This document shows positions 11,280 to 23,289 of a stretch of DNA of 64,000 nt, piece by piece. The first letter of the stretch is position 1. Every line of letters starts with the position of its first letter. Location of the stretch: assembly GCA_015680685.1 (NCBI GenBank), contig MNCI01009462.1, forward strand, positions 442,247-506,246, in the 5' to 3' direction. The notes below the pieces were generated by a model. The model did not search any database. It was not told the DNA's origin and saw nothing but the letters and a program-made list of their open reading frames with translations. The DNA comes from Gnetum montanum (taxonomy: Eukaryota > Streptophyta > Gnetopsida > Gnetales > Gnetaceae). The translations under genes and the position numbers were made by a program.

Positions 11280-12536
11280 ATGCTACATGTAGTAAGGCTT
11301 TAGGTAGGATTGGCTAACTCATTCCTATTCATGTTTGCTATCTTGAAGGCTTTGTTGCCATAGGCCTTTGTGACAAAGAAAGGCCCTTATTAGTTAGTTG
11401 AGAATTTATCTGCATGCTCACAGATACCTTTGAAGACTAGATCTCCTTCCTTAATTGTGCACTTATTTAGGTCATGGTGATGTTTTTTTTTCTACCTCTC
11501 CTAGTGCTGCTTGACGTGAGTAAGCGTTCACACTCGTTACTCTTCCACCAAGTCTAGATCCATGGTATGAAACTCCTTGTTTTGTTCATCATTGATGAAG
11601 TCTAATAGGACTACTCTGAGTGATGATACCTACTATTCAAGAGGCAAAATAACTTTAGAACCATAAACTAGGTTATATGGAGTTACCTTAGTTGTGGTTT
11701 GAAATATGGTTCAATAGATCCATAGTGTATGAACAAGCCACTTGTGCCACTTGTGTTTGCTGTTATTTAGCATCTTCTTAAGAAAGTTTATAATGATCCT
11801 ATTAATTGCTTTGGCTTGAAGGTAATATGGTGACAAGAAGAAATGATTAATGCCTAGATTGGGACAAAAGTTTTTCATTTCTTGGCTACTAATTTATGGT
11901 CCATTATTTATGACTATGGTCATAAGTGTACTAAAATGGGCTACTATGTTATCCGGTATGAATCTATAAACTTGTTAAGATGTTATCTTCCTTAGAGGAA
12001 TAGCTTTAACCCACTTCATGAAGTATTCAGTTGTAGTGATGATAAATCGATGACCTTTGGAAGACTTAGATGTTATAGGTTTGATGATATCCAACCCCCA
12101 CCATTGAAACAACCAAGTTATCTAAGTGGTATGTAACTCAGTTGGTAGTACATGCATAAGGTTGCTATGCCTTTGGAAAGTGCCATAAGTGTTGACCTTT
12201 TGTACAAAATCACTTTTCATATAGAGCCAATAATAGCCTAACCATTTGATCTTTGCGTCCATGGCTCTAGGTCCTATATTTCCCCCACATACACCCTCAT
12301 GAACATGCTTTAGGACTACGCATGCTTTGGCTTTACCTAAGCACACTAATAATATGCCATCATAGGACTATCAGCATAATGTTTTATCACCTACTATGAC
12401 ATAATATTTTGATCTTTTTCATAAAACATCCTTTTCAGCAGTAGTGAGGCCTTGTGAAGGTTCACCATGCATAAGGTAAAACTTGATATTGCCATACCAA
12501 TCCTTTGTAGGAGCAGTATGAACTACTACTATGGAG
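11280..12536 (-). pseudogene. pol: Element A integrase
   Basis: N-terminal zinc region at 12346-12122: VHEGVCGGNIGPRAMDAKI, GYYW, then YGTFQRHSNLMHVLPTELHT, where both Cys of the usual C-x2-C are lost. The core follows: WWGLDIIKP (first Asp kept, near 12090), VINNGP (usual SDNGT, catalytic Asp changed to Asn, near 11905), and a region near 11830 where the catalytic Glu is not visible. The C-terminal domain (KCTIKEGDLVFKGICEHADK, near 11420) is readable. Clearly dead. Upstream, at 12536-12350, is the linker with GNIKFYLMHGEPSQGLTTAE. The domain reads continuously after the aRNH only if 12538-13058 is flipped. Confidence 0.85.
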
Positions 12537-12537
12537 N

Positions 12538-13058
12538 GTACTTAGATCCATAATGACCAATATCTATGAGAGTAGCCAAAAAGGCCATTGGAAAGTAATA
12601 ATAGAAAAATTTAATCTTAATTACATCTCCCAAGCCTCAACGAAAGGTCAAGTTATAGTCACACAACTCATTTCTTCCTCTATTGATGACCATACAACCA
12701 TTAACCATAAATTCCCTAATGAATATGTTAACATCGTTAGCCAAGTGCCCAAGGGCTATGAGGCCTTCATGAACTTTGATGGAGCTTCAACTATCCATGG
12801 GGATAGTGCTACTACCATTATAACATTCCCATTTGGTGAAATCCAACCCTTTGCCTATCATATTAAATTCTCATGTACCAACAACATCACAGAGTATGAA
12901 GGATTAATCAAGGGAATGATGCTAGCTCGTGACCAAGGAATCAAACATCTAACAATCAAAGGTGATTCACAACTTGTGGTTAATGAAGTGATAGAAGTTT
13001 ATGCATGTAAGATCAAACATTTGCAATCTTATTATGACCTAGGAAAGAAACTAATGCA
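12538..13058 (+). pseudogene. pol: Element A aRNH segment, inverted relative to the rest of pol
   Basis: The plus strand encodes the end of the first RNase H (YISQASTKGQVIVTQLISS, near 12625) and an archaeal-type RNase H: MNFDGAST (near 12770), CTNNITEYEGLIKGMMLA (near 12875), IKGDSQLVVNEV (near 12955). RT (13060-14500) and integrase (11280-12536) lie on the minus strand on either side. Single Ns at 12537 and 13059 bound the segment exactly. Flipping it restores the normal order RT-RNH-aRNH-integrase, apart from missing pieces at both joins. Either a contig was placed in the wrong orientation or there was a real local inversion. It is the longest uninterrupted frame in the element (12553-13071). 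Confidence 0.88.
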
Positions 13059-13059
13059 N

Positions 13060-14500
13060 ACATTTTATTAAGTCTCATTAGCAATTAATGCATGGTTGAG
13101 GTAGTATATTGGCAACTCTACTTCATCATATCATTTTTGACAAAGTAGAGAGGCAATGAAGATGTCAAAGATAGCAAGGTACATATAAAAGGACTTATCC
13201 CTTTGTAGTGGATAGACCTTTAGTAGTTGTGCCAACTCTTGCTTAAGGTTTTCAAAGGCTTCCTAGCATTGAGCCATCCACTCATAGCAGACCCCTTTCT
13301 TAAGTAAGTTTTTTATGAGTTGTAACTTATTTGTAAGCCTAACAATAAACCTATAGATAAATTTTAATTTGCATTGCAATCCTTGAAGCTCCTTAAGATT
13401 AGTTGATACTACCAAGCTGGATATGGCCCAAACCTTATTAGGATAGACATGTAGTCCCACTTTTGAAACTACAAAGCCAAGCATCTTATTGATTTTGATG
13501 CCAAAGACATACTTCTTGGGGTTAAGCCTAAGCTCATACTTGAGGCAACATTTAAGTACAAGATCAAGGTCATGCACATGGTTATTAGCCACTTTGAACT
13601 TAATGACTATATCATCTATGTAATCATTGAGGAAACCTAGCATATAATCACTAAAGATATGCATTATAACTCTTTGCTATGTTTCTCTTACATTCTTTAG
13701 GCCAAAGGAAATCATAGTGTGACAAAATGTACCCTAAGGGGTCATGAAGGTTGTACTAAGTTGATGCTCTAGGTTAATCCTAATCTAGTTGTATCCCAAG
13801 AACCCATCCATAAAGGATAATAAGGCATGCTTAGCCATAATATCGATAAGTTGGTCAATACTAGGCAAAGAAAAATCATCCTTGATGGTTGCCTTATTTA
13901 GGTCTCAGAAATCTATGCAAATACATATACTCTTATTTTTCTTAGGGACTACTACTATGTTGGACATCCATTCTACATAACAAATAGCTCTAATGAAACT
14001 AGCTTGGTATAGTTTTGTGATTTCATCACAAAATACCAAGGCTAAATCAAGCCTAATATTGCAAAATTTTTGCTTAATTGGTCTAATGCTAGGATTGAGT
14101 ATGATGTTATGTTGGACTAAATGTGGGTTAAGACCTAGCATATCTTCATATGATCAAGAAAAGACCTTAATGTTGTCTTAGAGGACATTGACGATGTCTT
14201 GAGCCTATTGAAATTTTAGTGAGGGACTTAATTTTAGGGGTTTTCCCTCACCACTGTGTGTCATGATAGGAATCTCAACTAAAGAGTCCTTAGTAAGGTC
14301 ACCAACTTCTAGGTCAAGGATTTTGACTAGGTTTTTAGGCCATTCTAGAGGTTTCATTATCAAGGCTATGTGGTTGACAAGACTCTCAGGCTCAAGATCT
14401 AGGCAATTAAGGTCAATACATCATTCAACATCACCATGAGGTCCACTTAGGTTCAATGGAAAGTTGATTTGCTTCCTAATATCCATACTCCAATCCTGCA
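13060..14500 (-). pseudogene. pol: Element A reverse transcriptase (Tat-like)
   Basis: From the 5' side (14500 downward): a linker frame (PLEWPKNLVKILDLEVGDL, near 14340), KVFS.SYEDMLGLNPHLVQ (near 14130), NIVVVPKKNKS (near 13945), catalytic LNDYIDDIVIK (near 13620), LRLNPKKYVFGIKINKMLGF (near 13520), then the connection domain and the start of RNase H (PIYYLNHALIANE, near 13090). The YIDD box is intact, but stops and frameshifts (for example near 13690-13900) disable it. A possible sense 3' splice site (ATATGCAG) lies near 14495, just where the frame starts, which would fit an intron between protease and RT. Confidence 0.87.
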
Positions 14501-15069
14501 TATCAACCATATCCACATTAAGTGGCACATGGGTAAAAATGAGTAAATAATGCTAAAATGATATAAAATCTCTTAGAAACTATGAAAAAACATGCTATTT
14601 CATGGTCAAAAAGGTACAAACAAGGTAAAAAAAGGCTATAAGAGGTAGGGGAATACAAATAAGATAAAACCAAGGACACATGAGGTCAAATAAACGCCAA
14701 ACAAGGTCAAAGCAAGTTGAAGAATAATGAAAGTAGGAGGAATAAGATAAAACATGATCAAACCTAACTATACTTTGCCAATTTTGGGCCTTAGTGGGCC
14801 ATATGATGGTCACATGGTGTTAAATGGTGATCAATCAACACCAATCAGAGGCTAAACATGGTCTACTAAGGACATAATGAAGATAATAAGGCAAATACAG
14901 TGAAACTAAAGTGTAGTAGAAGTCAAATGAGGCTAATTAATGGTCCATAGAAGCCAATAGAGTAATGCAAGATTAAAACGAGTCAAAAAACCATGAAATA
15001 AGGTCAAATTAGTCATGGTGAAAAATGTGTGATAAAACAAGGTAAATACTAACCATGGTAAGGGGCTGA
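14501..15069. other. Element A spacer left of the chromovirus insertion
   Basis: AT-rich, no gene seen. It was continuous with 31171 before the chromovirus inserted. GCTGA (15065-15069) does not match ATTGC after the right LTR, so no target duplication is preserved. Confidence 0.5.
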
Positions 15070-15578
15070 TGTAATTTACCATCCTTGTTAAGGGTGGAAA
15101 AAATTGTAAACAATGTAATTAACCTTCTAATGAAGGGGCACCTCATTATGAGAAGTTATGATTATTCATGTATCACTTGGGAAAGGGTTTGACCTATGCC
15201 ATTTAAGGCTAGGGTTAGAGGTCATGCAGAGCATGGAGTTGTGGAGCTAGCAAAGGAAAGTAATAGGAGCCAAGTGAAGCAAGATAAAAAGGGATTGATC
15301 ACCCCTTTGCTAGGGCAACCTAATTGTGGTGGTAGTGCCAGATTGCCTCTAAGGCTTAAGTGGAATAGGAAGACAACCCATAAGGGTATTACAGAAATCT
15401 CTTTCATTAGTATAATTTTTCCATTTTCTTTGTTTAATTATTTAGTACCACTTATTTATTTACTAATTAATTCATTTATTAAGTATTTATAATGTTTCTA
15501 GTATATTATCTACGAAAACGGTGAATGTAATAAATTAAGCGTTTGTATTTTTATGACATCTAGGAATAGGATGTTACA
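15070..15578 (+). mobile_element. 5' LTR of chromovirus
   Basis: 509 bp, starts TGTAAT and ends GTTACA, aligned end to end with 30661-31170 (for example GGGAAAGGGTTTGACCTATG in both). The small ORF at 15196-15492 is LTR sequence, not a gene. Confidence 0.93.
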
Positions 15579-15580
15579 TT

Positions 15581-15592
15581 TGGTATCAGAGC
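15581..15592 (+). other. Primer binding site, initiator tRNA-Met type
   Basis: TGGTATCAGAGC two bases after the LTR is the standard plant primer site complementary to the 3' end of initiator tRNA-Met. Confidence 0.92.
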
Positions 15593-15839
15593 AAACCATG
15601 ATTTAAGAGCCAAAGTGAAAGAAAATATTTATTTTATTATTATTGAAGAACACAAGTACATGTGACCAAAATAACAAAGTAAAGGAAAATATTATTTTAT
15701 TTTATTTTTGTAATGAAGAGGGAGTGAGAGGAAGTACATCTAAGCAGGATACAGAAAAAGAAGAACATGGAAAAGAAGTAGAATGGGAAAAATGTAAGAA
15801 AGGAAACTATGATCATTTGTTTCAACTGAAATACTCAAT

Positions 15840-18024
15840 AAGATCTATGACTATCTTTAATTTGGATTCTCTTTCTTTAGTAGTAGCATCTGCCTTGCTA
15901 AGCACTACTTTACATCCAACTAGTTTATCACACTACTGTTTAATATATTCGATTTCATGCCTTACTACAAATACTGATTTCCCATTTATTTTAAGTTGGG
16001 ATTGAAACATATCTATTTGTATTGATCAATTATCCATGTACTTTTATCATTCCTTCTCCTTTCTCTGTAGAAATAAGATTTAAATTATGAGTTATGAGTA
16101 AATCAACAAGCAAATATATATATAGAAAAGAAAAGTATTACTTGAAATCAATTATTATCAATTTGAAAGAACTATTCACAATTTTCTAGATGGTGAGCAT
16201 AACACTTTGTACTTTCGAATTCTCCCAAGAGTTGCTTTAGATATTTTACAACATTTGGAGCATCCTTAGGAATTACATGAAAAGATGATGGAACTCCAAC
16301 TTGTATTAAATCATAATCTACCTTAAAGTTGTATGACTAAGAGATTCCTATAGATGGTAGATACCCTCATAAAAAGAATAAGGTTTATTATCTAACATTA
16401 GTTGGCTAATGCACCGAAGAAGCACAAATTCTTCTTCAGCAGCTATCACTATCTTTCCCATTGAATTAGAAGATCCTAAGATTAAAAAAGAAGAATTCAT
16501 TGGAATAGACTTAGAAAATAATGTTAGTGTTGCCTATGGAAGAAAACCTCTTCTAGGTGTTGTAGAAAAAGAAGCCATGACTGGTGATCTAGGTGGTAGA
16601 TTGGGAGTCTATGTAGAAGTAACGCTTGCATCACCTCTATCCATCTCTTGGATAAAGTATTGTTGCTTCATAGACCTTTGCAACAAAAAAGATAATAATA
16701 ATAATAAAAATAAGAAAAATAAAATTAAAAATTAGCATCATAGAAAGGAAAAATGGAAGTATTTTAACCTTTAAATAACTAAAACTTACCTCTAGTTATT
16801 TTCCCTTATCTTATCTTGAACTCTGCTAAATTTGTTAGGATTGTTGTGAAGCTTATTGTTGGGTTTGTTGTCTTATAACAACTAGACTACTGGAACTTTG
16901 TCTAATACATTGCCTCTACTAAAAAATATTTTTTAGAAAAAAAATATAGAAATAAGACATAAAACGGAGTTATATTTAATATATATACCTTGGGAGTAGA
17001 GAGCGAGATTTGTTCTTGTGGTTGAACCATACCAAAGGATGAAGTACCTTGAATTTTTTCAACCTATGTAGCTTCAACATTGTGTGTTGGTTCATTCTAC
17101 AGCCTAGATTGCATTGTTAAATACATAAAATAAAAACATAATCAACAAATAAGGAAATAAGAAAAACATGAAAATACCTCACTAATTTTCTCCTGACTCC
17201 AAGCTTGCTATAAAACTAGTTGACCTTTTTTGGCACCCATAATCTTACTCCTTATAACCCTCTCATCTTCAAAAAATTTAGGGTACAATCAAGGATTGTA
17301 CCAAGTAAATTTTTTTTTTTGGGATGATCATAAGTTAGGATCAAACACATGATCAATGGTATATAGCATAGGGTATAGGATTTGGAAGAACTTTGTTGGG
17401 AAATAGTAATTTTAGTCATAGCAATATACTAGGCAGAGAAATAAGACATTGACTAATCATAAACTCTACTAGTTATGACATCATGAAGTATGAAAATAGA
17501 ATAAGAACTAACATTGGATTGCTATTTATACCATAGAACCTTGCTACTAATGAATAGACATAAGTCAAAGTGAGAATTATTAATGAAATATTTATGAAAA
17601 AATTGGTTTTTGCCAATGGTATAACTAGCAATATAATTAGATAATTCCTTCTTACAAAAAGATTTAAATTTTTAAGAATGAATTGAATAAATTAAAGGAT
17701 CTTTTCTTGGTTGAAAATCCTAGACTACTTGAATATCAAGAGGAAGGATTGTTATTGCTTGAAAAAATAATTGAAAAGTAGAGCTTCTCTTATTGTCATA
17801 CTATTCACATCACTCCAAAATTATACTCTTGCATTAAGAAAGTTTAAAAATTGAAAAAAAAATAAATTAGCTAACATAGAAGTGGTAAGGAACTGAAAAC
17901 CATCTTTTCCAAGCAAGCTACAAACCCGATCAGTAAGGACATTATTCTGGTGTAAAAAAATATTAGGTAATAAAGAGCCACTACCTAAAGGGGCTTGAGG
18001 TGAAGCCTAACATTTGGGAGGCAT
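15840..18024 (-). pseudogene. Antisense multi-exon relic between chromovirus primer site and gag
   Basis: Not recognised. A minus-strand frame starts MPPKC.ASPQAPLGSGSLLP at 18024 and continues with a few stops to about 17520 (EALLFNYFF, LVARFYGINSNPM). Short exon-like pieces follow, with good donors near 17178 (GAG|GTATTT), 16985 (CCAAG|GTATAT) and 16787 (AGAG|GTAAGT); one piece is Gln/Ser-rich. A larger piece at about 16700-16180 contains AAEEEFVLLRCISQLML and VPSSFHVIPKDAPNVVKYLK. The last (16005-15840) looks coiled-coil (RHEIEYIKQ, DATTKERESKLKIVIDLIEY). The basic start and exon style recall the antisense genes of A and G, but homology is not shown. It could also be a captured host gene or a separate insertion. 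Confidence 0.5.
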
Positions 18025-18418
18025 GAATTCTTTATAATAGAAAATCTTAAAGCTTCTCTCTTGACAATCATTTGCTGGTATTAAGTTGTGATAATTACAT
18101 CTTCCTACTTCTCATATTTATAATATAATCGTAGAAATCATAAAAAAAAAATCCAAGAAGAAGTATAACTTAAGACAACCAAAGATTTAATAAAAGCTAA
18201 TGTATACTTTTTTTTGAAGAAAAAGCTAACATTTACTTTTTTTTAATTCAACGTTTAATTTTTAAGATTTTATGATTTTTATATTCACTAAAGTGGAATT
18301 ATCTATAGTTTAACTTGAAGTACTCTCTGAGACAATTCCAACGATACCAATTTCATCAAAATCTAACTTACCGTTTGAAAGATACAGCCATTCTCAATNC
18401 ATGATCATTAAAAAAATT

Positions 18419-18438
18419 TATATATATATATATATATT
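18419..18438. repeat. AT dinucleotide microsatellite
   Basis: (TA)n of about 20 bases, just after the single N at 18399. Confidence 0.9.
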
Positions 18439-18654
18439 AAAAAAAATGCCAAGGCTTATAGTGATGCATGTGGCTAGTTGTAGCTAGCTATGACTAGCTA
18501 TGGCAAGGTTGTGGCTAGTCGTAGCTAGCTATAACCAACTACAAGGCCACGATTGATAAGTCTAGCCCTTGGGGCAAACCCCAAAAGGGGCACCAAAGAA
18601 ATCACGTTCTGCACCCGTGCCACTCATCGCCAATTGTGCTGCTACTACTAGCAC

Positions 18655-18990
18655 TGTTGCGTGGCCTACCACCCTACACTACGCAACCCTGTCACCCTGC
18701 ACTACATAGCATTGCCATTACCTATAACTACGCACTACCTGCACCCACACCTCACATGCAACCATGATTGCCATCACTACTTTCTCTTCATTACCCATCA
18801 CTACCTTCCATGCCATCCGTCACTACCTCCCAAGTTGCCCATCATTGCCTCTTACATTGCACATCTACCTCCACCATCACCCATTACTACCTCCCACATC
18901 GTCCATCATTGCGTTTTGTGCTACCCATCATTGCCTCCCATGCTGTCCATCACCACCTCTTGCGCCACCCATCACTGCCTACTAGCCATT
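18655..18990 (+). repeat. C-rich minisatellite, irregular 12-27-bp units
   Basis: Repeated CCCATCACTACCTCCCA-like units with CATCATTGCC variants. All three plus frames are open over much of it and would give His/Pro/Ser-rich peptides, a composition effect rather than a gene. Confidence 0.75.
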
Positions 18991-19289
18991 GCATAGACCT
19001 TGGAATGGGTCATTCGTTAATTGACAAAAAACTCAAATATTTTTTGACAATTGATGAAAATTTTGAAATTCTCATGAACTAACTAAATTTTTTCAAAAAA
19101 TATTGCACTTGCCAATTTTAATAGAAAATGCACTCAATTATTTAGAAAAATTTAAATTGGTTTTATGGTAGCAATAGAAAGAAAAGTTTTGTCATTAAGC
19201 ATGCATGTTCTAGAGTAGAATTGGGATGGATGACCTCTCAGGAAGTCTTAAAAAATGTGAAAGTTGAGAAAACTTAAAATGGCTATAAA

Positions 19290-20423
19290 TTTTAAATTTG
19301 GAGTCTATTTTCAACCAAACAAAAATTGTTTCTAACAGATTTGAACCTTTTGAACTCAATGGACAAAACAACCATCAAGATGTGCAAGGAAAGATGGATT
19401 CCTTTGTAGACTCCATCAAAAAATTAGCCAACCATCTTATTCAACCTTTAAACCCTACCCATAGTCTACCTAGGGAACAACATCAAGACTAAGATCAACT
19501 CCCTCCTAAGGATCCACACCAAACACAACCTCTATCTACTAGTGATCAAGATATTGAAATTCCTCCTACAGGCAGTAGAATTGAAACCAAAGGTGAGGGA
19601 TATGGGAATTAGCTTAATTAACCTAGAGAATCATTAACACAAGTTTATGCTAAGAAAGTAAAATTATGTCATTATGATGGAGCCCCTAGATCTAGTGCTA
19701 AGGTAAAGGATTGAATTAATGTCTGATTGCAAATTGACTTAATTTTTGTCAAGATTTTGAACAAAAATTTGTTCCCAATTCTTTTCTCAAAGAGTGCAAA
19801 ATGAGATGTGATTCCTTAAGGTTGGGAAGATGATCTATAGATGATTACTACAAGGAATTATATGATCTCTCTTGATATGTAAGTCATTAGGATGAAGGAG
19901 AATTAGCTTCAAAATTCATTGGAGAACTACATGCTCAATTACATTCCAAAACATAATTCCATAATCCCAAAACTATTGATGAAGCATATAGAATTGCTAA
20001 GGATTATAAGGAATCAAATTAGATACAAGTTACCACTTGACAAAAAACTCTTCAACAAACTAATTTTTCACAAGCAATGGTAGAAGATACATCAACCAAA
20101 AAAGCTTGATTAGCATCTAGATATTTTATCTGTGGTGAAGATCATTTCGAACGAGACTACCCAAAATTTTGAGAAAAAATAAAAAGGACCAATCAAATCA
20201 AAAATCAAAAACCCAACCCAAACATGATCAAAAGGAAAAAATCCAACTACTACCATAGCAATGAAGAAGATATCTATATCAACTAAATTAGGTTTGCATA
20301 AATTTCAATTTTCTTTACTAATTTTTGAAGGTTCAATTAAAGGTAAATAAAATAAATTTTTGATTGATAGTGGTGCCAATGATAAATTTATTTCTCCAAA
20401 GTTAATTAAAGTTTACCTTCTAA
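19290..20423 (+). pseudogene. gag: Chromovirus gag and protease remnant
   Basis: Gag packages element RNA. Visible are a capsid-like region (LCHYDGAPRSSAKVKD near 19655; DDYYKELYDLS-like and EGELASKFI near 19840-19920), a decayed zinc knuckle (FICGEDHFERD, both outer Cys changed to Tyr, near 20125-20165) and the start of the protease with FLIDSGAN.KFIS (near 20355-20390), keeping the catalytic DSG. Many Trp and Gln codons are now stops. The frame ends at 20423 where the Athila-like element begins. The rest of protease and the start of RT are missing after the insertion, so sequence was lost there. Confidence 0.78.
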
Positions 20424-20537
20424 TGAACCACGATATTGGGGCTATGATATCACATCGGCAATATTAAACCTTGCAACATCTAGAATAGATTAGTTAATAT
20501 TAATTACTATTATTAAATGCTTTCTTAGTTAATTAAT

Positions 20538-20573
<36 letters not shown>

Positions 20574-20755
20574 CCTACAACTCTCCTAAGTAAATACACT
20601 TAGTATGATCACTTCGAGCATGCATGTAGTACTTGGTAACCCCATACTTTTGAGTCATAGATGAGACGATCATGATGAACCCCTACTCACTACTCAAAGT
20701 ATGTTATACATAACTAAGGCTGTTATAATTCCAATAAATCAATAGAAAGATAGTA
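20424..20755 (+). mobile_element. 5' LTR remnant of the Athila-like element
   Basis: Aligns in patches with the solo LTR at 4440-5296: the start, the GATATCAC block, ACTTGGTAACCC (20627-20640 versus 4904-4915) and part of the end. Most of U3 with the TATA box is missing. It contains a CT run at 20541-20571. Confidence 0.65.
20541..20571. repeat. CT dinucleotide microsatellite
   Basis: About 15 CT units inside the LTR remnant. Confidence 0.9.
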
Positions 20756-21730
20756 GGATCAAGTGATTAGATATGAACAATATCCCATGATTTGAAGGGA
20801 GATACAATGCTGATCCTTAGAATCACTTACAAGCATTCCATGATGCGTGTGCCTTACAAAACATAGAAAATGAATGGAAAAAAGTTAAGTTGTTGCTATA
20901 GATACTAGTTAAAGAAGCACAAAGCTGATACCGGTCCTTAGAACCAAAATCCATTCATATATGGAGTACTATATTAGAATTATTCAACGTTAAGTACCCA
21001 ACGTACTCCCGAGTGTCCAACTTGCGGAAGAAAATCCAAGGCTAGAACAAGGAAGACATTAACCATTAGATGCTATCATGGGTTGATACTATGCACTATT
21101 ATAGCATTTTCCTAGCCATGGTTATTCACAAAGGGATCAACTGTTCCATCTCATAGATGGGCTTAGGCATGAAACGAGAAGAACCATTTGGACTTATGCC
21201 CAAGGAAGAATATTCGACCTTATTTCCCATCAAATTCAAAGACTATTGGAGTAAGTTTATAAAGGAAGAAGGTGAGCTACAGAAGAGAGAAAGTGCAAAA
21301 GAGTATAACCGAGATCCTTCCCTCTAGAAGAGAAGAGTAAGATTTTTGGAGGATGAAGAAGAGTCACCACTCAAAGAGATGGTGAATAGGAAAACTTTGC
21401 CTATCCAAAAGTTGACATCAGAAGTTTTAGAAAAGGTAGACCAAATGTGGGATTCCTTAGATAATAGATTTCCAACTATTCTTAAAATAGTAGAGGAGTC
21501 TAGAGTGCAAGGTAGTGATTGTGAAAAAAGAAAAAAAAGAGAAGCTGAACATGCACCTACTAAGGGTAAGGAAAAATTTACCATCATTGAAGAGGTTGTG
21601 GATTAAGAAGAAAAAAATGATAGTGGATGTGAGATATGTCAATATGACCATCCTAAGGGATGTTTCCCTATAATCGCACATCTGTAGGAGTTTGGGGTGT
21701 ATGCACTCAACCCACAATTGAACAAACGGC
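20756..21730 (+). pseudogene. gag: Athila-like gag
   Basis: Capsid-type gag: EGRYNADP, HLQAFHDACALQNIE (near 20815-20870), LEPKSIH.WSTILELFNVKY (near 20940-21000), then the VSNLRKKIQG-like block. A charged, coiled region follows (open at 21346-21606, with EEESPLKEMVNR and CEKRKKREAEHAPTKGKEKF) and a Cys-poor end (GCEICQYDHPKGCFPIIAHL, near 21630) that may be a reduced zinc finger. Gln/Trp-to-stop changes and frameshifts interrupt it. Confidence 0.78.
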
Positions 21731-22159
21731 AAACACCCTGAAGGTTACCTTACCCCCAAGGTAACCCAAGACAGTTCCAGCAACCCTTGACGTATTATCC
21801 TAGTGGAACTTCACCACATCTAATTGAGCAATAGCAATAGCGGCAATAACCACAATCATGGGGAATATCACCACTAGTGTAATAGTATCCTTACTGACAA
21901 CTTGACCTGTATGGTTATTATGTGCAGTAGCCAGTATTTGCACTTGACTCTACTGGTTACATTACTTCTCAACCCCACTACCAAGCTCATGAGTATTATA
22001 AGACTCCTTCTCCTAGGGGTGATATTCCACAAACATACCATCCTTCTCATCTAGCTGCATCTCTTCCACCAATAGCTCCATTACCACTTGCTCCAGCTAT
22101 GTAGGGTAAAATTCCTACCCAATCGTAGCAACGTAATGCCACAGGGGCTGTTAACTCTC

Positions 22160-22916
22160 CTATTGGTTCCAAAAACCACATGAAGAAAAGACCTTTCTTT
22201 AGAACCAATAGTCCAACCAAGCCATTGCAATCACAAGTGGCTGATTCTTTAGATGCTTCAGTATCAATCAAAACCTCAGAGCCTCCTTCAACCCAACCAT
22301 CGCACTCAACACATATGGTCATGCTAACACATGTTGTCATCAATTGGATCAAAGTTGGTTATCTTCCTAGGAAATTATATGATCCTAGGAGTCCTCTAAT
22401 ATATCTAAAAATTTCTAGAAATGAATCGTGCAAGGCTCTTTTGGATTCAGGTTTTGGTGTCAACTTAATTTCTCAAGAAATGTACAAGGCCTGAAACCTA
22501 CCTTCGCTCAAAAAGAGTAACATTCATTTAGAGTTGGCCTACCAGTCCATCACTATCCCATTGGGGATAGTGGAGGACATTATCACCACTATGTGTGGGT
22601 GGTCATACCTAGCTAACTTCCTAGTGATTTAGGTGAACAATGGTAAAGGAGACTTGGCAATCATAATGGGAAGAGTATGGCTAAGCACAGTTGATGCATG
22701 CCTAGGAATCCACAATCTTTCCCTAGAAATATCAAAGGAAAACACATTTAGAGAGATCAAAAAGAAGAAAGTTCCATGCATTGCATACAGTGACATAGAG
22801 TGTAATTGCATGCAGAGGTCATGGGTTATGCAATGTTTAACATTGCCTACATGCAATCAATGTGCACAAGTGATCAACATACAAAGATGCTTGTATGTAG
22901 TAGCCACATGATAGGA
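22160..22916 (+). pseudogene. pol: Athila-like protease region
   Basis: Aspartic protease that would cut the polyprotein. SCKALLDSGFGVNLISQEMY (near 22420-22490) holds the catalytic DSG. It continues with a LELAYQSITIPLGIVEDI segment and IIMGRVWLSTVDACLGIHN (near 22660-22710). Upstream, 21780-22150 is Pro/Gln-rich linker. A stop at 22492 and others break the frame. Confidence 0.78.
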
Positions 22917-23289
22917 AGGCACCCTATGGTTGACAGATGATTAAGAAAGTAGTTCAATCATATGCATGGAACCAACTGAGGGTTTGACTTGCACTTATAT
23001 CGATAGCATAGACACATGAGAGCACATCCACCACCAACTTCCAAGTATTAACCTCGAAAGTATCAACTAGGGAAAGTTGGAAATCCTTGAGAAATTTAAG
23101 TAGGAGCCCCTCAAGCTGAAACGTTTACTCACTGGTATGGAATACACATTCCTTAAAAAATGAAAAATCAGCAATTATTAATGCTAAGCTTGCTTCGCAA
23201 CCAAAAGAGAGATTGCTGAAGGTAATAAATAAATGGTCAAAAGACTTTGCTTGGTCATATCTTGAATTAATTAAAATAGATTCTAGGAT

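Larger units (their letters stand above)
18025..19289. other. Leader-side spacer with simple repeats
   Basis: No convincing gene. It holds a single N (18399), an AT dinucleotide run, a TAGCTAGCTATGACTAG-type repeat (18470-18545) and a CCATCACTACCTCC-type minisatellite (18655-18990). Confidence 0.6.

Noticed and set aside
12553-13071. Longest uninterrupted ORF as a host RNase H gene
   Set aside because: Its wording is that of retroelement aRNH and it sits between RT and integrase of element A, bounded by single Ns; it is a misoriented or inverted pol segment.
15196-15492. 98-residue ORF
   Set aside because: Lies wholly inside the chromovirus LTR and is not kept open in the other LTR.
15581-15592. 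tRNA-Met gene fragment
   Set aside because: It is the 12-base primer site next to an LTR, not a tRNA gene; I saw no complete tRNA or rRNA gene in the window.
18661-19082. Overlapping His/Pro/Ser-rich ORFs
   Set aside because: All frames are open because the DNA is a C-rich minisatellite; no start context or conserved protein.
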